Positions 23,983-34,633 of a stretch of DNA of 64,000 bases are shown in pieces. Source of the stretch: Euryodendron excelsum. Taxonomy: Eukaryota; Streptophyta; Magnoliopsida; Ericales; Pentaphylacaceae. The stretch covers positions 1,245,001-1,309,000 of the forward strand of contig CM065398.1 in assembly GCA_033060915.1 (NCBI GenBank). Direction: 5' to 3'. The notes beneath the pieces were generated by a model, which was not told the DNA's origin, searched no databases, and worked only from the letters and a program-made list of their open reading frames with translations. The position numbers and the translations under genes were made by a program. Numbering within the stretch: the first letter of the stretch is position 1; every line of letters begins with the position of its first letter.

Positions 23983-24990
23983 TTAAGTGGTGGTTAGAGC
24001 AGAAGCTTGAGACTGATCTCCCTGAATAGATGCCACAAATGCACGATACTCCTGAAATTGCTCAAACAAGGGATTAGGTGAAATATCACCGGGTGTAGAT
24101 GCTACAAAAGCTGTAGTGGGGCGAGACTGCTGATGTGAGGCTCGAGAGGAAGATGATTGAGACACAGTCCGACCCTTAGGCTTGCCACAGTTAGGACATG
24201 CAAACTTCCAATGCCCCTTCTCATGACAATAACTACACTCATCCTTAGCAATTGGAGGCCTCGGTTTTCCTGTAATCTGGATCAAATGAGGAGCTAGAGT
24301 AGACTAGCTGGGCGGAACAAATGGTGTAGCAAATACAAATTGACTAGGGGGAGCAATACTACTCACTTTGAGTCGAGTCTCCTCTACAATAAGTTCTCAA
24401 ACAGCCCCATCGACTGTAGGCAAAGGTGAGCGATGAAGAATAGCTCCCCTAAGAGGTTTAAACTGATCACGGAGTGCCATGAGAAACTGCACAAATTGTT
24501 GTTTCTCTCGAAACTGGATACAACTGTCTTCTGTATGGAAAATAGCTGGTTCCATAAGAGCTAGCTGATCCCACAGGTATGTCATCTCATTGTAAAATTC
24601 CTGAATTGACTTATCTTTCTGAGTAGCACTACGAATGGACATCTCTAGCTCATATTGCTTTGCAAAATTGGACTCCAGGTACATACCCTTCAAATAACCC
24701 CAAACATCTTTAGCAGTCCGATACTTAGAGAAGTTCATACCAATGCTAGGCTGAACTGAATTGTGAAGCCATGTAAGAATCTGAGCATTCTCCTTTCTCC
24801 ACTTAGCTAAGGCTACAACATATCCCTCAGCTTTAGGGTCAGAGGGCTGACCTACTGAACCATCAACATGTCCCCACGGTTCTTTCCCAACAATAAAATT
24901 CTCCATAACACTCGCTTAATAGGCGTAGTTATCACCGGATAACCAGATATTGATAGCATTTGGTTTATCATCCATCATCATGATATAAAG
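23983..24990 (-). pseudogene. copia gag with zinc knuckle, interrupted
   Basis: The natural start appears to be near 24990 (MMMDDKPNAINIWLSGDNYAY, then a stop codon where a Trp is usual). The open part from 24906 holds the UBN2-type Gag core (KDVWGYLKGMYL, SIQEFYNEMTYLWDQL). Stops follow near 24394 and 24304. The CCHC zinc knuckle CSYCHEKGHWKFAC (C-X2-C-X4-H-X4-C) lies at about 24240-24199. A further stop separates gag from pol near 23980. At least four stops mean no intact Gag-Pol is made. Confidence 0.85.
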
Positions 24991-25472
24991 GAGAAAAAGC
25001 ACACTGGTTTTTACAGAAAATAAGAATAACAGAGATAACAGAGAGAGAACAGAGGGCTCCCTGGTCGGAATCTGAGAAGAGGCAACAAACCAGGGTCGCC
25101 GGAGTGAGGGACAGGTCCGGCGAGGGTCGTCGGTGTCCAGTAAGGCTCAGGGGATATCGCCGGTGGTCTCTGGTGGTAGGGGTTTGCAGATCTAAGTTGC
25201 TAGGGTTTCGGGTCTGGGTGTTGAAGCGAACTCAAGAGTCGCCGGTGGTCAGGAACTTGCCGACGAGGTTTGTCGGTGGTCGGGACAGGTCCGACGAGGG
25301 TCGCCGGTGGTCGAGACTTATTGCCAAAGTGATTGGATCGCCGATTGAAGTTGGGTGAACTGATTTGACTCAATTCTGGGTTTCTGATTTGCGTTTGCCG
25401 GACGGTGGAAGAGGTTGCCGGTGGTCGGAGATCCTCGTCGGAATTAACTAATACTGATTAGAGGCTAAACCT

Positions 25473-25484
25473 GCTCTGATACCA
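25473..25484 (-). other. copia primer-binding site (initiator Met tRNA)
   Basis: The minus strand reads TGGTATCAGAGC immediately after the LTR end ...ATATCA. This is the common plant copia PBS, complementary to the 3' end of initiator methionine tRNA, and it fixes the orientation of the element. Confidence 0.9.
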
Positions 25485-25682
25485 TGATATAATATAAAGT
25501 ATTGTGTATCTATATTTCTGAATAATGTTATGCAAGACAAATACAAGAGTTAAATAGGCAAAAGAAGCGTGTTGTCCTAAATGACAAACAGACTAAACTA
25601 CCCCTAACATAGAAGCGTGTTGCCTTAGATGGCAAACAAACAAAACTACTCCTAACATAGAAGATAAATAAATATCTATTCA
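25485..25682 (-). repeat. copia LTR (5' LTR on the minus strand)
   Basis: Runs TGATAT...CTATTCA, 198 bp, the partner of the left LTR. It is the upstream LTR in the transcription direction because the tRNA primer-binding site lies just inside it. Confidence 0.9.
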
Positions 25683-25879
25683 CGTATTGAACATTAACCA
25701 ATGGACAAATGTGTCCCTCAAGTGTCCGAAGCGTGTCCAATTCTATTTTTTTTTTTTTTAAATCAATAGGACATGTTTGGACTTGTATCCGACACTTGAC
25801 GGAGGAGTGTCCGACAAGTTTTGTGTCCGACACGGACACAACACTTTCTCAGACGTGTTCATGCTTCTTAGGAGATGAG

Positions 25880-26780
25880 ACTCTAGCTTCCTTTCAATGA
25901 CAACTCTGGACCACTAAAAGCATTCCCCCCTCCCTCCCTGTGCTCTCTCTACATTTGTCTGCACATCTATACACACCATAGCTCTTTTGAGTCTTAACAG
26001 TAAAATATATGTGCATTGTCAGAGGGCTGAGCAGAAACCATTTATGTAAGAAGGTTATACGAATCATGGCAGGCAGAGTAACTCAATTTATTAGCATACC
26101 CATCGTCGGCTTAATAGAACTTATATCCAAGTTGTCCAACGTGTAGCCTTGGCATGTTGAAGTAATTTTCACATAGAAGATTTTGTTTCCTCTTATATTT
26201 TTTTGAGGCACGAAGAAAAAAGGGGGTGAAACCCGACATGCAAATATGCATATGTTTGACTATAATTTAAATAAATTTTGAAAGGGGCCTAAAGGCTCCA
26301 AGTCCTAAACACTCAGGTTTCTTTAGAAGGAAAGAGAAGTAGAAGATATTTATTTTTTTTCATGTTCTTTTTTCTAAGGCACCAAGAAAAATGGAGGTGC
26401 AACCCCAATGTGCAAAGGCATATTTGTATATGTTTGACAATGATTGAAATAACTTCAGAAGGGGGCTTCAAAGACTCCTACATCCTGATCAGTTGGTATC
26501 TGTAAAATGAAAAAGGAGAACACTTCATGAAATCCATATCTATTACTTATCAAAAAAATTCCTTATTTTATCTATCTTCTGGAAGATTTTAAATTTCCTT
26601 TACAAGTCCTTCCAGTTTGTAATTTTTAATATAAACTATTTACAATCTACCACAAGATCCTTTGTTCTTTGAATTTGTCTCATTCAATTCTTACTTTGTT
26701 GAATTTAGTAACTCTGCATTCTAGTGCTTTATATGCATGATAACAGATTGCATCCACCATTTGAATTGGACACAGAGAGG
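25880..26780 (+). other. Upstream region of mS33
   Basis: No coding sequence is seen. An AG acceptor at 26745-26746 lies 34 bases before the chosen ATG, so the first coding exon may begin there and an untranslated exon may lie upstream. The region also holds a diverged direct duplication (26198-26490) and, at 26538-26550, the LINE/SINE tail TTACTTATCAAAAAAA. Confidence 0.45.
26198..26490 (+). repeat. Diverged direct duplication, about 155-bp unit
   Basis: Two adjacent stretches share the order GGCACCAAGAAAAA (or GGCACGAAGAAAAA), then a CATGCAAA-type block, ATATGTTTGAC, a GAAAGGGG/GAAGGGGG block and a short AAGTCCTA/TACATCCT segment. The second is followed by a LINE-type TTACTTATCAAAA tail, so both may be stacked 3' ends of retroposons. 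Confidence 0.6.
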
Positions 26781-29700
26781 ATGAGCTTTGGCAGCTTGAA
26801 TGGCATGCTGGCTGAAGCAGCCATTAGAGGATTGACTGAGGCAAGGGCAAGGATATTTGGTCATATACTTAACCCAACAGGGCAGAGATCTCCACACAAG
26901 ATTTTACGCGAGAAGCTTATTGGTGAGAAAGTCAGACAATGGTACCCATATGACATCAAGAAAGATGACCCCCTTGTCATGGCCCAACAAGAACAACAGT
27001 ACTCCCTATTCCTCTCTCTCTCTCTCTCTCTCTCTTGCGTGCGCACATGCCACACACAAGGACATGCACAACCTTGATGGTTTTGTGGCTTTCCAGTGAT
27101 TGTTCTAAAAATATAATGTTCTTGGCTAAGAAGCACGGACACTTCTAAGAAAGTATCGTGTGATATGGACACGACACTTGTTGCACACTCTCAATATGTG
27201 TCCTGTTATTTTTTAAAAATTTAATCAAACACGCTTCGGACAATTCATGGACACACATATCCATTGTTTAAACACACATGAAACATGTTGCAAGTTTGGA
27301 AAAAATAATTTAGGATTCAATTGTAAAATAAAATAATGTAGATTTATACTTATTTTGACGTTTAAGTTATGGAATATATGATCTTAGATTTTAATTAATG
27401 TTATTTTGTAATTTTTCATTATGTTTGATTGATATTTACATATATATGACATTTAAAAAATATATTTTGTGGTGTCCCTCCCATATCATGTCTTTTTGAA
27501 AATTCATGTCTCGACGTGTTCTTGTTGTGTCATATTCATGTCACGTGTCTGTGACCATACTTCTTAGGTTCTTGGTATGGAGTCATATCTTCTTTGACCT
27601 AGTTTGTGGAAAGATTGTGGTGCAATTATCTTGTACATAAAGCAGTTGGTATCTTTGTTAATATGATCATATGATTTAAACAGAGGGAAAAGAGCAAGTT
27701 GTTAAAGTATAAAGAAAATTGCATGGCCTGTTGCTTTCATAAGGATGCTAGGAGCAAGAGGAATATACTAACTGAAAGCATATGCAGTTTGCATTTTTCC
27801 TCAGTTGCAAGGACTCTTTCCTCTTGCCTAACCTCAATATTATAAAGACATGCTGCAGAGTTCAACATTTTGGCATTCATATCAGTTGTCTATTAGTCAG
27901 AAAATCTTCAAAAGTTAACTATTTCTGCTGCAACCTAGAGGGGTTCTTCTTGGCCTAGTTGTCAACATTGCCGGATGGAGTTCAAACTTTGTTATCGTAT
28001 ATAGTGAGGTGTAGGTCTTGGAGCATAAGGTGTTATATAATAATTCTTTTGAATGCATGTGATACAAATCTGTGAAAGGAAAAAAAGAACAATTAATAAT
28101 TAGGGATTCCAGAAATAATTACAACCTTAAAATTTCTTTTATGTAAAAAATGTGGAAAGAATTTATTTGCATTCATGAATCACATCATAAAAACATTAAC
28201 GTAAAATTTTGATGATTATATTAGTTTCTGGTGCAAGTTCTTTATTTCATCCAGAGAACAAAGGATCACATTAGAAAATGAATGCACTTGGGTTAACTTA
28301 GATGTGGCACACAATTACAGAATCAGAGAAAGTTTGTTCAGATTGTTTGACTATTTCTAGTTAGAATTAATTAGGCAATAATTCAGTAATCAGCAGTAAT
28401 ACGGTTCAGGTTTGAGGTGGTGCAATGACTAGCAAGGGTCAAAGTGATCCAAGTTGTGATAGCCTTCAATTGAGTAGAGTGTTGGATAGCTCTTTTGACA
28501 GACAATTGGTAGGATGAACAATGATTTGAGTTAATTACTGACTGAAATTCTTTGTCTGTCCAGTGTGAAATTATTATTTCAAAATACTTGAAGAACATTA
28601 AATGCATCTAGATATGATAAGATAAAATGTTTGCTTATATTGTTCAAGGAATAGATTGTCTTTTGTAGTGATCGTAAATAGGGTGCACATCTCAGACAAG
28701 GCAAAACTTCAAAATGGAAGGTGTCTACCTCATGTGCCTCGGCACTCGAGGATGTGAAACTCATCTGATTTTATCATTCAAGGTTATAATGGCTTGAGTC
28801 AAAAGTTTCACTCCTTTCAAAAGCATGGTAGCAAAGAGTTCTTTGTGATCTCTCTGAATAGTAGAAAGGTAGGGATCGAAGAGTGTGTGTTAATAGATGA
28901 ACCTGTCACTTAGATTCCATCACTTCATTGTAATTAATTTTTTAACTTGTATATGCTATTAGGTCTCTTCTACCCAGATGTCACTAATGTACTAGTGTGT
29001 TTATCTCAAATATGGCTGCTCATATTACCATGTAGTTCATGCATTACTTATTCATTTTTCTTCTTGTTTATGACAGCATCGTACTCGTTTCTGACATTTG
29101 CATTCACACTTATGATGATTACAGCAACTATCTTCTTTAGTTTAGCACAGGCTCTGGTCCTGCATTTTTTTTTTTTTTTTTGGCAAAAGAGTAGAATAGA
29201 TTTTATTAATGACAAATCAATGACCACCTGGTCTACAAAACTGCTGTAACGTATCCAGGCAACATGGGGGATTTGCCCACCTTAGTCCCTGGTTCAACAG
29301 CAGAAATAGCAGCCTTAGCACATTCATGCACTGCACTTTCCCCAAACTACACATAGTACTCAGCCTCTTGCAGTCCCACAATGCAGCTGCAATATGTATA
29401 GGAAAATCTCCACCTTTCTGCTGTGGCAAAATGACAGTTAACCATATTCTCCTAGGTTCTGTGATCTTTTGCTTTGTTTACTTGCTACAACTATTAGAGG
29501 GTCTTAGGACACAACTCATAATTATTTGAGAGTAGTAACTAGTGAACTGTAATGGTATGTGTATCAGATTGTGTGCGTGACTGATGCAGTATCTTTTATA
29601 TTCTTGTTTGAAAAGATCTTTTATAGTTCTCTAACCCCTGTTTAATTATTTAAAAAAAAAAAAAAACAGTTCTCTGACCACTGTTGGAGTATGGATTTAC

Positions 29701-32463
29701 TTTAATTTTGCCCCAAAAGTATATGTGTGCTTCCTTATTTCATGCTGTAGTATCCATCTAATGTTTTTGCCATATTGGCCTTGCTGCTATGTTAAACATT
29801 TAACCACCATTCTATGTGCATATGCACTATGAATAGGGTTTTACCCTGGTCTACTTCTTCAAAACACTCCCACCACTAACTGGTAGGTGGGTGCCCCACT
29901 GTACAACCAACCAAATGTAATGGCACAAAATCTAAGGGAAAGCATGGAGACTGTTATGGCAAAAAAAGGGGACTTATTATGGTCATTACGCTCATACTGA
30001 CGTTTTCCCATTCCATTTGACAACAGCAACACACAAATCTACCATTTTGGAAAATTATAAAAGAATGATCTGGTCAACTAGTCTTCCTCGGGTTCTATTC
30101 CCTCTATTTCCCCATTGTACTCACAATTTAACTTGTTTTTCTCTCTCCTTCTCTCACAACTCCCTCCTTCCCCCCGCTTTGTGCTTGTTGAGATCTTTCG
30201 AGTCACTTGCTTTGTCACGCCCCACCCCAGAGGTAACTATATGACCTTCTTGAGGTAAGGTGGACCTTACACATTTAGCATCTAAACATACAATTAACAT
30301 AATATAATCAAGAAACACCTAGGACTCTCGTCAGGTGTAGGCAAAACACATTCCAAGTTTTTATACATAATAGAAAAGAGATGTACAAACATCCACCTGT
30401 AGGTATATACAAGGGCAATGAAAATCCTCTCAATAACATATTACGTTTGACAGAGTGTGACAAAATGTACAATGAGTACAAATGTCATCATCCAATCACT
30501 GACTTCTCCTTACACATCTAGACTCAACAGTGGACTAAAGCTCATTTAGGTACCTAAAAAGGAACCACTATAGGGGTGTGAGCAAACCACGAGCTTAGTG
30601 AATATAATAACTTACAAGAATGTAAGCCAGAATACTTCAAGATAAATGATCACCACAATTCAATGAATAAAAGGACTATGTTAGCTCGAAGTCCAAATGA
30701 TACACTCACATCTCATATCACAATTATCATACATTGGCCACCGGCCATGCACTATGAATGAATTAACCTTATAGTCAACATCCCCTGAACAGTGATGTGT
30801 AATGTATGAAATAGCCTTATAGGCAACGTCCCCTGGACAGTGATGTATAATGTATGAAATAACTTTATAGGCAACGTCTCCTGGACAATATAATGCTATG
30901 CAATGCAATGCATTGGCTCTGAATCACATCACAACCACCACATAAACATCTCGATGAGCATTTCATATAAATCAACACAGTCAAAGCTCACAAAAATACA
31001 TATTTCTATTCTAACCAACATTCAATATGAATTAGTACACCCACCTCAAGTGACCAAACCACTAAAAGAGATAGCCAATTCACTCATTTGAAGAAGTTGA
31101 AGTATGCTTACTTGCCTCAGAACTGAGCACATATCACATTACTCAATACATTAGTATAAGTATAGTAAACACATCATTACAATCTGATAGGAAACGTTTG
31201 AGATACATTAGAGAGATCACAAAAGTCAACCAAAAGCTAAATGTGTGTGAAACTCAAGGTTTGAACCATGACATAGGTGCACCATTGTAATCATATCCTT
31301 GTATTCACTAAGAATCTAAAACTGATATTTGTGCCATTGAAAAGTAGACTTGTTAAGCTTTAAATGCATAGGTCACGGGTCCTATACAAAGTTCATATGA
31401 AGGAGTTATAAACATTTGAATATGGGTCTAGTATGCTGAAAATGGCTGCAGACAGCATTTTTAGCTCGACTTTAAACTCAGTTTGGTATCAATTGACAAG
31501 AAACTAAACTGCAAGCCCTATATCGATAGAAAGATATACGAGTCTAGTTTCTAACGCATCAAACAGTGCAAGATTTTGATTTTTCTAGAAGGAGTTATGA
31601 TCATTCTCCTAACATGTGTCAGTGCTGACAGACAAAGCTCGAATTGGACCCTAGATCAATTCAATTTCTTCATTTCATTGTTACAATTCCAAAATCAATC
31701 AAATTATATGATGAATAATGAAATTCTAAGCATGCATGTCCTTCTTTCCTAAGTTCTTTAACATAACTCTACCAATTTGAAGCTTAACTTAATTCCTTTA
31801 ACCATATTATTGAAGCTTAAAGAGAAATCTCACAATAGCCAACATAAATAAACTAAGAAGTTAAATATTCTTACCTTAAATCCAGCCTACAAAAGTTTTC
31901 CCTTCCTTTTCCCTTTCTTTCTCTTCTTTTCCTTCCTTTTCTCCCTTTTTTTTCTTTCACTTCTCTCTTGGCAAACACAATTTCTAACAAGCTCCTCTCT
32001 TCCTACACAAGCTCCTCTCTTCTCTTTCTTCTTATTTGTTGTCATCCTACAACTATAGATATATTTGTATATCTATCCTCACATGTGTCACACACACACA
32101 CAGTGTTATTGTTGAAGCACACACCTAGGTGTCAAGCATATAAATCATACTAACAACCACCTCTATGACTAAGCAGGTAAAGCTTAATATCTTAATTAGC
32201 ACTAATTAACCTTCACTTAAATTAATTGATCGAGATTAATTACAAATAAAATATTAAAATATAATGCACATTAAAAAAAGGGATTTAAGCTTCTTAATTA
32301 AGCTAATCCACACGCAATTAAACTAAATAATTCTAAATGAAAGGGTTGGATCTCACATGCTCATTTGGCTCTTACTAGCTAATGGGAAATGGTAAAATGC
32401 TGGTCTTGATATTCCTTTAACGATATTTTTCGCTTCTCTTGATCAGGGATCCTCCTCCCCATC

Positions 32464-32538
<75 letters not shown>

Positions 32539-32946
32539 GGCTATGGATTTGTACAGCTGGAGCAAGCAAGTTATGATTTCACCCTGGATTCTTTTAAGAC
32601 TGATAGAGAGGACACATTTGCAGAGATGGGAGGTAGAGGGGAATGAATTGATTAATCACCAGTCTAGTACTTTGGAAAGATTGAAAATTGGGGTTTAAAT
32701 TTTTTAATTTTTGTGAAATTTTTTTAGGTTGAGAAACTGCTAATGTCTGTAGAGCGTAGTACATTACCAAAACCATCTACAGCATTGTGAAAATAATACA
32801 TGCAGAAGTAATTTTTGTGACATGATTTTCATTTGTATGTATGCACTTTCTGCAGGCGCTTATCCAAGCTTGAAATGTTGAAGCGTCGTGGAAAGGGACC
32901 CCCTAAGAAGGGCCAAGGAAAGCGTGCAGCCAAACGTAGCAAATAG
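26781..32946 (+). CDS. MRPS33: Mitochondrial ribosomal protein mS33 (2 coding exons)
   Basis: Coding exons 26781-26998 and 32856-32946 join in frame (phase 2, CA+G) to 309 nt, 102 aa. The protein begins MSFGSL and contains EARARIFGHILNPTGQRSPH, KLIGEKVRQWYP and the basic tail MLKRRGKGPPKKGQGKRAAK. This matches plant S27/S33 proteins of the mitochondrial ribosome small subunit, of about 100 aa. The upstream frame stays open for 11 codons from a potential acceptor, but the family start MSFGSL decides the ATG. The 5.86-kb intron is GT-AG with donor GTACTC and a (CT)n run 13 bases downstream of the exon end; it holds a MITE, a probable solo LTR and retroposon fragments. A polyadenylation signal lies at 33131. 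Divergent residues in the N-terminal helix are normal for the family. Confidence 0.92.
27012..27035. repeat. (CT)n near the mS33 5' splice site
   Basis: Twelve CT units begin 13 bases after the GT of the mS33 intron. Confidence 0.9.
27126..27567 (+). mobile_element. hAT-like MITE, copy B (intact, 442 bp)
   Basis: The ends CTAAGAAGCACGG and ACCATACTTCTTAG form an imperfect inverted repeat. GTTCTTGG immediately precedes the left end (27118-27125) and follows the right end (27568-27575), an exact 8-bp target duplication. There is no coding capacity. Subterminal regions are rich in GGACAC/GTGTCC motifs. It lies in the mS33 intron and is the reference copy for copies A and C. Confidence 0.88.
27576..29160. 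other. mS33 intron, no feature recognised
   Basis: AT-rich intron sequence with no convincing reading frame, terminal repeat or RNA gene. Confidence 0.5.
29165..29440 (-). mobile_element. Poly(A)-tailed retroposon fragment
   Basis: A run of 17 T residues starts the feature on the plus strand, as expected for the poly(A) tail of a minus-strand retroposon. It is followed by TTTTATTAATGACAAATC-type sequence and an open minus-strand stretch of about 70 codons that I do not recognise. It could be the 3' end of a LINE or a processed transcript. Confidence 0.4.
29441..30212. other. mS33 intron, no feature recognised
   Basis: Intron sequence without recognised content between the retroposon fragment and the probable solo LTR. 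Confidence 0.5.
30213..32357 (+). mobile_element. Probable solo LTR of a Ty3/gypsy element
   Basis: Begins TGTCACGCCCCACCCC and ends GGGTTGGATCTCACA, the start and end style of a common plant gypsy LTR class (TGTCACGCCCC...TTACA). The flanking pentamers are TGCTT on the left and TGCTC on the right, a 4-of-5 match to a target duplication. Internal text such as AAGGAGTTATAAACAT and GAAACTAAACT also resembles this class. No gag or pol is found inside or beside it, so it is read as a recombined solo LTR of 2145 bp in the mS33 intron. Orientation is by the TG start. Confidence 0.7.
30769..30893 (+). repeat. 48-bp tandem repeat, about 2.7 copies
   Basis: TTATAGGCAACGTCCCCTGG-type units start at 30769, 30817 and 30865, exactly 48 bases apart, with few differences. 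It lies inside the probable solo LTR. Confidence 0.85.
32465..32534. repeat. Compound microsatellite (CT)n(AC)n
   Basis: About nineteen CT units are followed by about fifteen AC units, roughly 320 bases upstream of mS33 exon 2. Confidence 0.9.
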
Positions 32947-33130
32947 ATCATCTCTGCAGATGGAGTTGTAACAGGATCATGAGTTAACTTTTTGTAGAAC
33001 ACAGCTGCTTCATTTTAATGACCATGCGGATTTAATGTTTCAGAGTGATTATATGACATCTCATTTTTTGTTTTTTGGTTATTTTGCTGTTTTTGTTTTT
33101 GTTCTTTTGATTTTCTGCCTTTATTCATGC

Positions 33131-33136
33131 AATAAA
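33131..33136 (+). terminator. mS33 polyadenylation signal
   Basis: AATAAA lies 185 bases past the mS33 stop codon in a T-rich 3' flank. It is the first canonical signal downstream of the stop that I noticed. Confidence 0.5.
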
Positions 33137-33277
33137 GCATCAGCAGGCATCTATCTTATCCTTTCTGTGCTCATGCTGGGAAAGCATATTGCTGCACAAT
33201 TTATGCAGGTTTCACTGGCTTGTAAAGATCTATTTTGCCGGAAGGCAAGCACAAGCTGACTCTAGGCTAATTTCTCT

Positions 33278-34633
33278 GACAAAGAGAAAATTTTAACTAA
33301 TTTTAACTTATTTTTTAACTTGGGTATTAATTTAATTTAATTCAGCAACGTAGATTGAGCATCATTTTAAATGGTGTTTTTAATAAAAAAAAATTTTCAA
33401 AAAGTGTTTCTTAATTGTATTTTCTCTTTTTTGTTCAAGTAAAGAAATGAAAAATACTTTTTTAAAAATCCGAGGACTAGTGAAGACGAAGACGAAGATG
33501 ATGATAAAGATGGATTGTTGGCGCGGGGAGAAGATGTTGCAGGGCCGAATACATCGGAGAAATTGAAGTATGAGGATTCAGGGATTGTGAATGATGGAAA
33601 ACCCATCTATGGAAAACACCGGACCACCTCCATCTATGGAAAACCCATCACCAAATTTCAATTGTGAACGACAATAACAAGAGTAGTGCTGAGGGATTGG
33701 GCTTCGTTGGTGAGGGATTAGCCTTTGATGGTGAAGATTGCAACAAATGTCTCCAGGTAAGGAAAGAAATTGTAAGGGGTTGGCCTTCGATGGGTCATAT
33801 TTGTCGAGAGAGAGAGCATCAGTACCAGCACCTCCTCGTCCAAACACCATCATTTGAAGTATGAGGATTCGGGGGGGAGTGGAAGATGAGGATTCAGGGA
33901 TTGTGAGTTTGCTGAGATTGCTTGCAAGCATGGAGTGGAGTGTCTTCTTTTAAGCTGTAGACACAATGTTCACAGCATTTATTTGTGTGTGTGTATATCT
34001 ATATATAATATAGAGCGAGAGAGAGAGAGGGGGATAGGATGAAAAGTCAGTCAAGAATTAATTCAATGGGCTTTTTGAGATTGGAAACAACGTTTTTTCA
34101 GAAAGTGTTTAATTTCAAAAACGTTATTTTGCAAAGCGTGTATATATATTTATATATCTATATATATATATAGAGAGAGAGAGAGGGGGGGAAATAGGAT
34201 GAAAAGCCGACTAAGAATTATTTCAATGGCATTTTTAAGATTGGAAATAACACTTTTTTAAAGAGTGTTTATTTAAAAAAAATACTATTTTGAAAAGCAT
34301 GTGTATATATCTATATATCTATAGAGAGAGAGAGAGGGGGGGAATAGGATGAAAAGCCAGCCAAGAATTAATTCAATGGCATTTTTAAGATTGGAAATAA
34401 CGTTTTTTCAAAAAGTGTTTATTTTAAAAAATTGCTATTTTGAAAAGCGTTTATACGTTGTGTATTTTTCACTGTTTTACTTGAACAAAAAAGAGAAAAT
34501 ACAACTAAGAAACGTTTTTTGAAAAAACATTTTTATTAAAAACGTCATTTAAAAAGGCGCTCAACTTAGATTGCTGAATAAAGTTGAATCAGCACCCAAA
34601 TTGAGAAATAAGTTAAATTTTTCCTGACACAGG
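33278..34633. mobile_element. TIR element E1, about 1.36 kb
   Basis: The left arm (33278-33450) is matched in reverse complement by the right arm (about 34455-34633) over some 170 bp, including TTTCTCTTTTTTGTTCAAGTAAA-type blocks and the GTTGAATCAGCA region. The interior holds unrecognised text (33480-33950) and three tandem copies of a 150-160 bp unit. Its right terminus overlaps the left terminus of element E2 in the near-palindrome CCTGACACAGG at 34623-34633. No transposase is seen; the long arms suggest a MULE-like element. Confidence 0.75.
33985..34460 (+). repeat. Tandem repeat, three units of 150-160 bp
   Basis: Each unit runs from a TATATCTATATAT stretch through (GA)n and a G-run to AGGATGAAAAGCC, then TTCAATGGC and a CGTTTTTTC/AAAGTGTTT block. 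The anchor AGGATGAAAAG occurs at 34037, 34197 and 34347. It lies inside element E1. Confidence 0.85.

Larger units (their letters stand above)
21971..25682 (-). mobile_element. Ty1/copia retrotransposon lacking reverse transcriptase
   Basis: Two 198-bp LTRs flank gag and a partial pol on the minus strand. The sequence GTATTG occurs immediately outside the left LTR (21965-21970) and one base outside the right LTR (25684-25689), consistent with a 5-6 bp target duplication. The primer-binding site and polypurine tract are present. Order along the minus strand: LTR, PBS, GC-rich leader, Gag with zinc knuckle, protease, integrase, then a direct jump to the end of RNase H. The reverse transcriptase and most of RNase H are deleted, and gag has several stops, so the copy cannot move on its own. 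Confidence 0.92.
20963..25871 (-). mobile_element. hAT-like MITE, copy A, split by two insertions
   Basis: The ends are CTAAGAAGCATG and CATGCTTCTTAG, a perfect 12-bp inverted repeat, flanked by GAGATGAG at 20955-20962 and again at 25872-25879, an exact 8-bp target duplication. The 8-bp size is typical of hAT elements. Once the 692-bp TIR element (21085-21776) and the copia element (21971-25682) are discounted, the remaining pieces align in reverse orientation with the intact copy at 27126-27567. This gives the order of events: MITE first, then the two insertions. Confidence 0.8.

Noticed and set aside
25104..25358. Plus-strand ORF rich in Arg and Gly
   Set aside because: It is antisense to the untranslated leader of the copia element and arises from its GC-rich repeats.
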